64,000 nucleotides of DNA from Ailurus styani (lineage: Eukaryota; Chordata; Mammalia; Carnivora; Ailuridae), in assembly GCA_002007465.1 (NCBI GenBank), contig LNAC01000339.1:1217276-1281275 (forward strand), given 5' to 3'. This document shows positions 48,691-61,956 of the stretch, piece after piece. Positions within the stretch are counted from its first letter, which is position 1. Each line of letters starts with the position of its first letter. A program made the position numbers and the translations under genes. Below the pieces are notes generated by a model. That model worked only from the letters and a program-made list of their open reading frames with translations, was not told where the DNA came from and did not search any database.

Positions 48691-51600
48691 TTTAAAAAAT
48701 CTATATACATTTAAAAGAAGTAGTATTTATGTGTTGGTTGTTATTAAAAACAGTTATACTTACTCCTTAACAAAGTAGAAAGGCTGCCAATATTTTCCCC
48801 TTCTGTACATTTTTGTCATTGAACCCGAAATTATTTTTTATTGACAGAAAAAAAAAGTATTTTAATGTGTTTTGCTCTATGGTGAGTTTCCATAAAGTTT
48901 AGCTCAATAGCACTGCTGGCCTAATCATTTTGTCATCTCTACAAAGAATTTTACTCTCCAGGGAAATTTTCTTTATGTTCACAGTTTCAATTCTGTTGGC
49001 CACTAACCTATGAAAAGGCACTAGAATAGATCTTCTTGCTTGCTATTTCACAAAACTCTAACCCTTATAACAAATTAGGCCAAAATGTGACCCTGTATAT
49101 ATGGGAGCGGTGGCTATTAAGATTTTGTAAAAATGAAAACATGCCAACATTTCCAGCTTGAAGAAAAGATATTACCACCCTCTACCTTCAGTAGTGCCTT
49201 TTCCAATTTTTTCCCTGACAAAGCATATTGGAGGTTCTGTGAGCGATTCCCCTCCCAGTGATTTCTAAGTCTCTTAGAGAATACTTACCCAGCGTGCCTT
49301 ATTTTTCCCGTAGTGGTGACTGGATTTGAAGCATGATTCAATAGTGTGAGCATATGACGAGGTAGCAGTTTGAGCTACTCCCCCCACTTCCACTTTGGTT
49401 CCGTGATTTCTTCTTCTGAAAAATGTAAGTGTGGCCTCTCATATAAGATTCAGAGATATAAGTGAAGAAAATGATTATTATGAAGTGCTAAGTGCCATTA
49501 TTATTAAACCTCCCATTTCTCCTCAGGCAACGTGGAGCATAATTAATAGAGCACATCACCAAAAGAAAAAGTGAAGTGAAATTGGATTTTTTTTTCTGTT
49601 TTGATGTTCCAAATAAAGGGAAAAAGAGGAAGAATTAATTGTGAAAGCAATGATATTTCAATGGGCCACACTTCATCTAAAGCACTATAAATTCTGTTTC
49701 AGTAGCCGTAAAACTGCTGGGGAAGAAATCGAAATGGCACGTCCTCATTGAATGTGTCTATTCAGCATGGACTGGATTTCCTTACTTATAAAGATAATTC
49801 AATTGTAATTCCTCTCCAGAGACAAAAATTAGATATCTGCCCAGTATATACTTAAGTAAGATTTAAATAAATCAAGCAAGACTTGCTTGCATGGAAATGT
49901 TATTTCACCTATGGCATGGCCAGAAATTTTTAGTAAGTTGGATTTTTCCAATTCTATCTTTTTTTTAAAAAAACAGCTTTCACTTTCAGTGATTTTAAAA
50001 TAAAGAAAGAACTCGAGTAACCCAGCTCTAAAATGTGGTTTTAGATAGTTGCATGCTCTTTGGTTTCCTTTCTTTGATTTTTTAAATCAATCCAATTAGT
50101 GCATATGTGGAACAGCCTAATTAGTGAGGCAGATCATAATTCTTGTCAAAAAAACCATTAGAGTCACCACTCAGTCCACTTAGAAGGAGTTACAAGTTTT
50201 CTAATATACTTCCTAGGACAGGATTTAGCAACGTGTTTTTCTAAAACTGTTAGGATTATAGTCCACGTTTTAAGAATTAATGGTCATACCTGTAGGAAAA
50301 TTCATATTTTTTCAAAAAATAATAATTTCTTTGGAGCACTGTAGTTTGTGTTATAATAATACATTTACCCAAATGTAGATAATATCTATAATCAAACTAG
50401 TTAACTAGGCAAACACACTTTTAAGAAGACTCGCATAAGCTATGAATATACAACAACTCTGCAGTCTTGACTCTGCTGGAAAAAGATAAATGGAGAGTGT
50501 TTATTTCTCTCAAGCTGGCATATTGCTGTTGGAGTCCATATTTGACATCCTTGCTTACACCCATTTTACTTCATACTCCAGAATCACCTGTATATCTCCA
50601 ACATCCCTCCTGCCAGCAGCACCTGATAGAATGGGTCTCATGTGCCAAAATATTCTTAGACTGCCACACATCATCAGCATCATAAGCTTCTATCTGTTAT
50701 TTATTTATTTTTCCTTTTTTAGCATATTCCCTGATTCTTTCTTCTTCTTATTATTATTATATATTTTTAAAAGATAAAAGACATTGTTACTCACATATTA
50801 TTATAGATTCACATGCTTTCTGGATCATGCCCTCTTTTTTTTTTTCTTTTTCTTTCTCTCATTTTTCCTCAACTCCGGGACTTAATCATCACCAAAACAG
50901 ATAAGTAGATGCTTCTCTAACCAGGAATAGAGATTTGGGATAGAACTGAACAGCCTGAGAATAGGCAGCTCAAAAATTGCTTTTGAAAGCTTCATCACTG
51001 AAAATGTAATCAAACTTAGCTTACCCAAAATTGATTTAAGTTGCAGCCTAAGGGCCAACCTCTGACCAGGGCAGCGTTCGCACCGGCATCGATTCTGCCC
51101 GCAATTGAATTACTCAGCAATTCTGTGCACTTTGAGTTCTAGCCCCGGAGTGCAAATGGCCAATTTGGGAAGCAACCTGGTTGTACCTGAAATTTGCAGA
51201 AAGATTTTCTCATACATTCCTGGGAAAAAGCAGGCTTACTTTTTTAAAATAGTCTCAGTCACAGAATTGGCTGCCCAAAGCATATTTTGTTTGTTTGTTT
51301 GTTTTATGTTTATTTTGATGTGAGAAGACTGCGTCTCCAGGAGAATCTCTTCTGACTGGAAAGATGAGTTCAAATCTTAAGATATGTGAACTAAAATTTA
51401 GAGAAAATGAAAATTAATGATGAAAAAATAAGTCAGTATAATATCTACTATTAGATAAAGGGAAAGGTTATACACACATTGTATCTTATAGCTCTAGGTG
51501 CGGCAGTTAAAGAAAAAAGTAAAACATGTTTACCGTGATGTAAGAAAAGAACCTCCTACAGGTATCCGTAGAATTGTATTCTATGACAACACATCTCACC

Positions 51601-52984
51601 CTTCCTTTCCAAAATATTTTATAAGGTTAGCATAAAAAATGATAATTACTCTTCTAGAACATAGCAGTCTTTTGTTAAGTGTTTTTATTTTTCATCTTTA
51701 ACCCCTTATACTGTAAATTGTGTATTATCTATCCTCCTCACAAAACTCCTTTTATTTTCACATAAACCTTTTTATCTTTATGTATTTATTTTACATATTT
51801 ATAATTATAACATAGATTGAATTTTATACCTTGCAAACACTTCCCCATATTTCTGTTCAGTCTTACTTAATAAAAATTTTATGGCTTTGCTATTATATAT
51901 TCAGTGGTGCATTGCTAGAAATGTAACTGAAAGAAAGAATGTGTATCACAAAATTTATAAATAATAATAAAATGTGCTATACACTTTATTGTAAATTCCA
52001 TATAGCCAATTCCCTCTGAAAGAATCCTTTCATTGATTTTTGCCAAAATCATGTATCTATAGCCAACTATGGCTGCAATTCAGTCATGATTTGACAAGTA
52101 GAGTGGTATCCCAACTATGAGTATTCTTCTGATATGAATGTCTGTTGCTATTTTTACTTATGATAATGAGTAAAATGAAAGTAACCTCTTTGCTGAAACA
52201 AATAACAGTTTTAGATCCTGAGAAAATTCTGTTTCTTGTCCCACTTATGATGTAATGGCTACATACAATATGCTTTCAGATTTAATTTCCATTAACATTT
52301 TCGTTGTCATTTTCCTAAGTGTAACCGTCAAAAACAACAAAAAAATCAACCCTTAATTGGGAACATTTGCCCGTTTCCATGGTGCAAATATCCCCATTAT
52401 ACAGATTTCAAGCTACCAAATGATGTCACTGAATGCAGAGTTGGGAAAGTATATGTACAGTATCACACCATGATATCATATTTGCACAGTATAGATATAA
52501 TGTAAAAAACCTGAAGACCATAGATAATAGTAAAAATATCATAAAATAATTTTGAAATAATGAATTTTGGGTAGTTATAGCATGTTTTAATATAATTTAT
52601 TTAATTCTAAGCTTATATAACTTAACTTTAAACAAAAGCAATGTTTAGCAAACTGCTCACATTCCTTCAGGTTTAACAGTTGGCTCTCATGACCTGATAC
52701 AAGCCAGTTTCAACATGACTTTATTTATCTGAGTGAATATAAAGGAAAACTTGGCTTCCCCAGATACAAACTGCAAGATTCTAGGCAAACTACATAACCT
52801 CTCTTGTTTTCAATTTACTCATGTAAAATGGAGTTGATCATATTTGTTCACATGGAGGGTGAACGATCTTATATATTAAATAAGACATATTTATATACAC
52901 TTGGTGCATGGTCAGGATTCATCCATTTGTTGTCTTTCCTTTACGTCTTATATAACTCCAATCCCCCTCATTATATCTCTAACT

Positions 52985-53750
52985 TCCTTTTCTTTAAATT
53001 TATGTTTAGTTAGCCACTGTATGGTAAGTACATCATTAGTTTTTGATGTAGTGTTCGGTGATTCATTAGTTGCATATAACACCACATCACAATATGCTTA
53101 TCACAATATGTGCCCTCCTTAATACCCATCACCCTGTTACCCCATCCCCCCACCATCCTCCCCTCTGAAACCCACAGTTTGTTTCCCAGTGCCCGTAGTC
53201 TCTCCTGGTTCATCTCTCCCTCTGATTTCTCCCCCTTTAGGTTTCCCTCCCTTCCCCTATGGTCCTTCGTGCTATTGCTTATGTTCTGCATAAGCATGAA
53301 GCCATAGGGTAATTGTCTTTCTCTGCTTGACTTACTGCACTTAGCATAATCCCCTCCAGTTCCATCTATGTCGATGCAAATGGAGGATATTCATCCTTTT
53401 TGGTGGCAGAATAATATTCTGTTGTATGTATGTACCACATCTTCTTTATCCATTCATCTGTTGAAGCTCCTTCCACAGTTTGGCTATTGTGGACATTGCT
53501 GCTATGAACATTGGGGTGCATGTGCCCCTTCTTTTCACTACATCTGTATTTTTGAGGTAAATACCTAGTAGTGTAATTGCTGGGTTGCAGGGTAACTCTA
53601 TTTTTAATATCTTGAGGAACATCCATACTGTTTCCTAGAGTAGATGTACCAGCTTGCATTCCCACCAACAGTGTAAGAGGGTTCCCCTTTACCCACATCC
53701 TTCCTAACATTTGTTGTTTTCTGATTTGTTAATTTTTGCCTAACTTTACT
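52985..53750 (-). mobile_element. LINE-1 fragment, carnivoran lineage, reverse strand
   Basis: The reverse-strand reading frame at 53366-53710 contains the L1 ORF2 tail words DEWIKKMWYIHTTEYYSATK. The C-rich block around 53110-53240 (cccatccccccaccatcc) resembles the 3' UTR of carnivoran L1 elements. The copy is 5'-truncated and frameshifted. Confidence 0.88.
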
Positions 53751-54374
53751 GTGAGGTAAGATAATTTGATAGAGTGTCTCCAAATCAATATAATGACCCC
53801 TGACAGAGTTGTGACTTTTTCTGTCTCTGTGATAAGCTCATGCATACCCACATGCCGACACCTGCATGTAGTATTTCTTGTTCACATTTGCTGCAGCACC
53901 AAACTTTTCCCTCTTAAAATGGACTCTTATCACTATGCCTCATTCCTGCTTTATACTAGTTCTTAAGCAACATTTAGACCAAAGTTATAAAGCCTCAGGG
54001 GATGCTTATCATGTAATGTTTTAATTCTTTGAAGCCAAAGAGAAAAATACATTACCTGGTCATAAAAAATTTTCAATGTGTCATATTAACATCACAACAG
54101 ATTCCAGATTCAGTGCTGTTTCTCCTAGAACCTGGCCAGAGTCAAAGGAAGAGGAATACATATTTTGAGTTGCTTTGAAGTAGGTGGAATCTGTTTCCTC
54201 TTACCTTCCAAAAATATCTCAAAGTGTTTTTTTCCCCTTATTCTTCTACCTGCTTAAAAAAAATAAAACTATAATTTGTTGGCTGCATACTGTGAGACGT
54301 GAAATTAACCAGTAATGTTATAATTTTAAAAACTTCAGTATCTATTCACCTACTCAATATATTGACTATCTAAA

Positions 54375-54650
54375 TGTCTAGTCCCATGCTATGTTGGGAA
54401 TAGAAAGGTAAGCTGATAGGACTTGATTCCTAACCTTTTAAAGACTACTATTTTTGACGGGAAGGTTGGAGACAGAAGCAGTTATCACAAAATATGGTAA
54501 ATTCCTAGAGGTGAGAGACAGAATGACAAATATGAATGAATAAAAGAAATTTCATATGGCTGGAGCACAGAAAACAATGAGGGGAAAAGCAAGCAGACAC
54601 AAGGAAGGAAAGAAAGACAGGTACCAGCTTGTGAATAGCCTTGTGAGCAT
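54375..54650 (-). mobile_element. LINE-2-like fragment, reverse (probable)
   Basis: ctaaccttttaaagactact, ggaggacagaagc-type words and ggctggagcacagaaaacaa fit reverse L2 3' sequence. The tail end is weak. Confidence 0.4.
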
Positions 54651-57054
54651 ATGCTACCATCTTTTAATGTGTTTTACGAATGTCATCAGCCAAAACATTT
54701 TTTTCATATACCATTGATAGCTTTGAAAATGTGACAGAACCAAATACTTATTATGGAAATATTGTGATACTTTGGTTCTTAAGATGTTTTGCCATACATG
54801 TGAAACAACCCCAGTTACTAAGACAAAGACTACTTTTGGCCTGAGCCTTAATTCCTCTCCTGCGTTTGGCAGACCTCAGAAACACATACTTATTTATCAC
54901 TTCCTCATATATTTCTAGAAAATCATATATACTTGTGCCAACTTTCATTTAAAGGAGGAGAAGTTACTTCCTTCTCTTGACCTATTGTGCTGATCAAATA
55001 ATAAAATAATTAGTACTGAACTATTTAATGAGATGTTTAACCTTTTTCTAATATAGTCTTCCCCAACTTTTTTCTAGGAAGCTGTTAATCTATTCAATAA
55101 TACATACTATAATTGTTTGATCTAATCTTTTTTTTCCCTTCAAATTAAATAGGATGTTGCAAGAAACTCTCTAAAAAAACTTTGGAACAAAATCTTTCAT
55201 CTCTGACTACTGTAATAAAGTTAAATACTCTTGCCCCTGAATGAACCCATAAAGAACTTTCCTATAGAGACTTTTAACACATTATCTCCTGATTAGAAGA
55301 GCACCTGATTAGTAAGGTCACAATAACAGTTGATAGTAAACATTAAAAATTATGTCCTTGTCCTGGGAAAATAGCCCATAATGATAGTTTTACCAATTTA
55401 GTTACAGTCTATTATATGCAGTGAAATATCCAGCATAGTATGTACTGTCTCCAGTCCCAGACTAAGGAAGAGTTAAGGTCTCTAGAAAAATTAACTTTGT
55501 TTTTCTATGTGTTTTGCTTTGCTTTAGTTTTTAATAACTAATATCTCCAGTCCCATCTTTCAGTTGGTTATGGTAGGAACTGGGTGAGAGAGCTGAGATG
55601 GTTTAGCACAAATCCAGCCCCACTGTTAATCAGCAAGTCAATATAAATGCTGGTGTACACCACACCCTACTAATGGCTGGAGGGTAAAGATGAGAGGAAA
55701 GGGAAGTCTGAGGAGAAAAGTATAGCAGCCTCTGTTTGGTACAGCTTGTATGAGATCAGACTTAGTATCTAGGTTCAATTAGAGAATGAGGAAAGGCAAA
55801 ATGTAATGCAGTGTTCTATCAAGATAAGATAATTATGGCTTCAGGAGTTCAGAAACAGGGAGTATCAAGGTACTGAAAAAAAAAAATAACTCCAAGTCAA
55901 TATTCTGCTGATGGGGATTCAAAATCATTATCTTCAAATACAAAGACAACATTATTATCCTTTGTGATTTGCAATTGTTGAATTCAATGTGAGATAGGCC
56001 TAACTTTTAACAGTTTTGAAAAATACTGTGTCTGTTGCTGTTGTTATTATCATTGTTTATGGAAGAAAGCACAGCAAAGTGACATGCTTACACAGAGGAC
56101 AATTTCAGACTGGAAATGGTGCCAATAGATGGAAAACAGAAAAAATCTGGACTCTATTATAGTGATTGGAAATAATTCTTTCAACTATGTATGTGAGTGT
56201 GTGTGTGACTCTATCTGTGTGTAATGCGAAATTAAAAATCACCTAACATTGATTTTAGTTCTTCATGACTGTCATTATATATACCATTTATAACCCATCC
56301 ATTCTAAAAGACCATCAGATGCATAGTCATTTAAGTACTTGTTTATACTTGTCATTTCACAGGAGCTTGGTTGTTCCCCCAACATTGTTGATAGCTTATT
56401 GGTGGTGACCACCATGTTGTAGGCTTCTTCATAGGTGAAACCTTAAAGCTATAAAATTCTAACATTTGTTATTTAATCTGACCTTTGAGAAACATCTAAA
56501 ACAAAGGTTTAGAAACAAAAACAAATTATTTCACCTATATTTTACTTTACCATTAAAATTCTGTTGAACCAAAGTGCTGAGAGACCTTCTACCAGAAGGG
56601 CTGTATTCCAAGAATAATTTATCAGTGCTTATTCATTAATATTAAAATCCTGTGAGACTTGACCACAAAATTTTAAAATCTGTAAATAATTTTCTAGGTA
56701 AGTTTTATAAAGCATCTGTGTTAGGATTACGAACAGTTGCAAGTGACAAAGCCAAAAAGAGACTTAAACAAAATATTTTATTTTTCTTTCACATGAAAGC
56801 CTACAATAGATAGTCCAGGGCTAGAATGGCATCATAATATTAAGAACATGGCCTCCTTGCATGATTTTGTTCCACTCTGTACCATCCATTCCCAAGTTAC
56901 ATTATGGTCCTAAGTATCGCATCAGTTCAGAGCATAATATTGGTACTTCAGACTGTGGGAAGAAGAATAGAGGGGTAGAGATCTTACTCCTTTCTTTTAT
57001 AAATACTTCCCCAAATCTGTACACACTACTTACACTTTTTTTCATGTAAAACGG

Positions 57055-57525
57055 TGTTTTAATTGTTTTTAAATTAAAACTTGTATATATTTAAGGTGCA
57101 CAACATGATGATCTGATCTATGTGTATATATATATACATGTTTTATTATATATATATGTATATATAGTGAAATAATTACTACAGTCACAGTAATTACCAT
57201 ATCTTTTTACTATGTAGTTACCACTTTTTGTGTGTGTGATGAGAGCTCCTGATATCTACTCTACTCTCATAGCAAACTTTCAGTATTTAACACATTATTA
57301 TTAAGGACAGTCATCATGCTGTACATTAGACCTCTAGACATTCTTCCTACATAATTGTAACTTTATTTCCTTTGATCAACATCTCCCCCCTGTTTCCCCC
57401 ACCTCCCTGCCCCTGGTAAACATTGTTCTGCTCTTTACTTCTATATATTTGACTTTTAAAATTCCACATGTGAGATTATACCATTTTTTTCTGTCTGGTT
57501 TATTTCATTTAGCATAATGTTCTTT
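57055..57525 (-). mobile_element. LINE-1 3' UTR fragment, reverse strand
   Basis: Sequence such as catgctgtacattaga, acatctcccccctgtttcc and ctggtttatttcatttagca matches the reverse complement of older mammalian L1 3' UTRs, from memory. It contains an AT-rich (TATA)n patch at 57117-57170. No coding remains. Confidence 0.8.
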
Positions 57526-60500
57526 GTTAGTGACAACTGAATTCTCTGCCAAAACTGTACTTCTCTTATGATAGAAAAAGGATACAGTGGAGATTGAGGG
57601 ACAACTAGTAAGTAGTCTTTTCTATGCTCTCTCTGTTTATGACTCAAACATCCAAGCATGCCCTTCTTCCTCTGTATAAAACATACCCATCCCTATCAAA
57701 GGCAGAAGATCATCGTGCTCTGTCAGATGCTGGGTCTGAGATGCAGGATCTCTGGGTAATCCACAGTCTTCCTGTCAGCCTGAATGTGACACATCGTGGT
57801 CAGCTAAACTTGGGATTCAAACATTTTCTGCCACACACAGGCTGAATATACTATGGTAAGCTATAATCCAAAACACTGTAATGGCACTCCCATTATAAAA
57901 AAGGGGAAAAAGGGAAACCCACAGCAGCCACATATCCACAGCAATGATCAGCTCCTACCAGTTTGAAGAATCAAGATTCCCTTTTCTGCCAATATTACAT
58001 GTTCCTTAGGTAGAACAGGAGGCAGCTATCATTCTGTGCTCTGGAAAGAACCCCCAAGTCCATTGTCCTCTGTGGCCCTTGTCTTTTTCCTCTTGGCAAC
58101 ATGTGGACAGTAGGCTCCATGACTCTATCTGAGGAAGCAGTGGGGACTGAACAGCCTGTGTGGCCCACCTTGTATTGATGCAGATTGAGGACACAGAACT
58201 CTCTTTAAGAGTTAACAACTACAATAGTAGACCAGCTGTGTGGTTTACTTTGACAAAATGATTTGCTCAAAAACTTAGTTGGCTTCCAGGCTAATTAATT
58301 TAATTTGTTAGGAACCTTAGGAAAATATTTTTGGTAGAAGGAATTTTGAATACTGGTGGTTTCAGTCTTTTACCTACTATCATCTTTGTTCTCCTTCAGT
58401 CAAACACAGCTTGGTGGGCTTGTTAGTAAAGACAATACTCTTAGTTTTCTGTGCCCTAAAGCTCACAGCCTTTCCATGACCATCTTGTTTCATGTTGAGG
58501 TTAATGGCTGTGTAGCTACTTTTTTAGTGCTTTAATTGGAGACAGAAGCAATTAGCTTTTTCAGTGCTGCAAGATATAAGTTACCAGACTCTCCATCACT
58601 TCAGATTGTAGGGTGTAGGCAGCAACTCCTTTAGCGAAGGTGTATTCCTTCCCATTTCTGTAGACCAGCTCGCACTAAATTGAATTCATGACTCCGAAAG
58701 TGGCAAATGCAGGCAATACACATTCACCCCTTGAATTCTATTGTTCTTTCTTCCTTGAACATAATTTTTGCAGGTTTAGTGTCAGAAGAATTTCATATTA
58801 AATATTGAACAAATAGTTGTTCTTCCAAAGATGCTAGAATACCCCAAGTGAGTAGGGACCTGAAATTTATCAAGATTTATCAAGATTACACTGAACCAGA
58901 GAAAATGAAAGCAATTTGTATATTTTGAGTTCAATGAAAAATTAATTATTTCAAATGTACATCCTTTAATGTGGAATTAGAGTAGGTACAGAAAATAACT
59001 TACTAAGGTTTTCTAAGAGATTATCAAGTTCCTGTGTCTAAAATAAAGCATACATTTATTGATATCACCAAAATTCTTAGAGGGGAGAACAATAACAGAA
59101 TTCTTATGACATGGACCTTGCCCTCAAGGAACTGACCACCTGTAAACTCTCATCAAATCCTTCATCCCTTTCCCTACTCCCCTTACTTTATACACGAAGA
59201 AATCATTCCAGAGAAGAGAAGTAATAAAGAGCACTTATTCTTTATTCTTTACCAAGGCCTTGCATTGTTAGCGTTCCCAACAAAACATGTAGCAGTGTGA
59301 AATACCCATGAAGGAAGTGTCTCCCAATAACAAGTAGAGATAGAGAGATAAAAATTGTGGATGTGTCCCCTAAAGCAGCACTTCTTAAGTTACATTATAC
59401 ACTGAAATATACTACTGAAAATGCAGTACTGATACTACTGCAAAATGCAGACTGATTCAGTGATTATGGAGCAGAGGCTAAACTTCTGAATTCTTCAAGT
59501 AATCAGGGATACTAATGCTATGAGACCAAGTACCACTTTTCATTAAATAGCAAGGCTCTAGGGGAAGTCTGGTTAGGTCTGAGAATGGCTTAAAGGTCAC
59601 CATATACTAGATTCTGGACATCTATCTCAAAGGCACAAAGTCTTTCTTGTCCATTCATTGCCTAAGACTTAACAACTATGAGAGACTGACCCTGACTAAA
59701 AACTATATGAGACTGCAACATATATTCTGAGTGGAACCTCAAGTAATTACTTATTAATGTATGATAAGAAATTGATTTGGATTATAATGTTTATATTGGC
59801 ATGGTCAGCTCATTCTGTTCCTAAAGTGAGGCAACAGGAAATGCCACATCATAATCATAAGTCATTTTATTAATTCTTCCTAAGAAGTCACTGAGGACAG
59901 AAAATACTTGAGGTCTGTAGGATCAGCCATTCTCTCTCTGTAGCCAGACCTGCATCAGACACCAAATCACAATCAGCAGACTGCTTCGTGATCATGGAAT
60001 CTGATAGGGGAGAAAAAGAAATCAAACAGTAAATGGCATTAGTCTAAAATCAACATCCCTTCATTCATCTCACCAAAAAATGGCAATTTTAGCAGTGGGG
60101 AAAATAAGCATAAAGTTCAGTGATTCCGGCTCCCTTTTCATATACATCACATCCATCTCTAAACTACCCCCTCTAGTCCTGATTTACCCCTTACTTTGCT
60201 GTGCCTGCAGCTGACCAAATCCTGGATCTCTACTTCTGTCCCCTTAGGATTAACATATTCTTTGTTTAGATGTGTTAATATATTCAATCAGGTTTCTGTC
60301 ATGTTCTGTTTGCCATATAATTTCTTTTGTCTTTAAAAGGTAATTTTGCATATATCTATTCTGATCTGTTGCTTTCATAATTTAACTCTCAGAAGGCAAG
60401 CTAATTTCCTTCATTTTCAATTCTGCAAGTGAGATGGGGGCATAGCCCATCCAAAAGGCAATTCATTCAAAGTCTAGCCAATTATTTCATTGCTTATTTC

Positions 60501-60894
60501 TTCAACTGATTATTTGATACCCTGTAAAAATAAGAAAAATATTCTCAAATAAAAATTTTTAAGTGAGCTTTCCCTTTCCTTGAAATAGTTTTAGGAAAGT
60601 TCCCATTGAAGACCACATGTCTGAATTATCCTACCAATGTTCAAACCACATTAAATATTATTCAGTATTCCTATTCATTTCTATGAATAATACACTCAGG
60701 GCCTATATATACTTAACAAATTTATCTAAAACCTAATATTATGAAAAGGCTTCATCTTATAGATATATACATATATAAAATCTATAGCCATCCTACCTCC
60801 ACACACAAATAAACCATGTTCCATTGAAAAGTATTGCTTTATTAGCTAATTATTTGAAAACTGGAATATCTTTTCCCTATAGAAACTGTTTCTT

Positions 60895-61140
60895 CATGCA
60901 TTCATTCATCTTTTCATTACTGAATATGGGCTGGGTGCCAGGATACATCAGTTGCTGGAATACAATGGCAATAAGGCAGACATAACCCCAATTCCAGAAA
61001 TGAATAATCTGTTATCAGACAAATATAATATATAAGAGTAAAGCATAACTTTCTAAAGAATCTGATATTGAGTCTGAGACTTGAAGAATGAGTGAATGCT
61101 AGTCAGGCAAAAAGGAGACGTTAGAAGATTTCAGATGAAA
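60895..61140 (-). mobile_element. LINE-2 fragment, reverse (probable)
   Basis: cattcattcatcttttcatt, gggctgggtgccaggataca and ggaatacaatggcaataagg match the reverse L2 3' end. Confidence 0.55.
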
Positions 61141-61339
61141 GAGTATATATATGAATTCCCAAGGCAAAAGAGACTGTTTCTCTGAGTTCCCTGAGTTTAA
61201 ACAAGTTCTGTTTAACCCATAATATACTAAAAGTGGAATTATAGATTGCTTGAGATAAGGGAAAGAGAAAAGATCTACTTGCTGAATCTTATGTCTAAAG
61301 GGTATAAGAGTCTTAAAATGTTCATATTATCTGACCCAT

Positions 61340-61440
61340 AGTATTTTGGTGGGGGAAACTGAGGCCCAATAACCAGCCTCGCATATTTACCTGAGAGTTA
61401 GTGGTAGAGCCCACATCACCTGATTCTCCCTATAATCGCT
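61340..61440 (+). mobile_element. MIR fragment, short
   Basis: gggggaaactgaggcccaat and gttagtggtagagccc match the MIR 3' part. Only about 100 bp is recognisable. Confidence 0.6.
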
Positions 61441-61758
61441 GCCTTAAGGATAAAATTAAGTACACACGCCTAATGTGTTAGGCATAATTTGTACAATTGT
61501 ATTCAGAGTTCTAATTTAAAATAACATGAATTCATAATGTTATGCATTAGACTCAGAGACTTTAATTAGCACGTTCTTATATGAGCACATCTACATTTAT
61601 GGGCTTATGTATATCAGTTAGGGATTAAGTTTCAGAGCACTTAAAGATGTCTGATAAACAACTTTAAAAAGATTCTTAAACAAATTAGTAGTTTTGTTTT
61701 CCTTGTGTAACTAAAAGTCTAGAGCTAGGTAAACTGGTCCACAATGTTGGCACCACAG

Positions 61759-61956
61759 GGGCGCCTGGGTGGCTCAGTGGGTTAAAGCCTCTGCCTTCGG
61801 CTCAGGTCATGATCTCAGGGTCCTGGGATCAAGCCCTGCATCGGGCTCCCTGCTGAGCAGGGAGCCTGCTTCCTCCTCTCTCTCTGCCTGCCTCTCTGCC
61901 TACTTGTGATCTCTCTCCCTCTCTGTGTCAAATAAATACATAAAATCTTATTAAAA
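61759..61956 (+). mobile_element. CanSINE, young, forward
   Basis: Near-consensus copy starting gggcgcctgggtggctcagt and ending with cataaaatcttattaaaa. Target duplication aatgttggcaccacag (61743-61758) and aatgttggcaccgcag (61957-61972) has one mismatch. It is the only SINE I found in intron 6. Confidence 0.95.

Noticed and set aside
53366..53710. Reverse-strand open frame of 114 codons
   Set aside because: It is a frameshifted L1 ORF2 tail (DEWIKKMWYIHTTEYYS), not a host gene.
56715..57000. Possible ancient repeat (gttgcaagtgacaaagcc, acttaaacaaaatatttta)
   Set aside because: It resembles a common mammalian repeat, but I could not name the family with enough confidence to list it.
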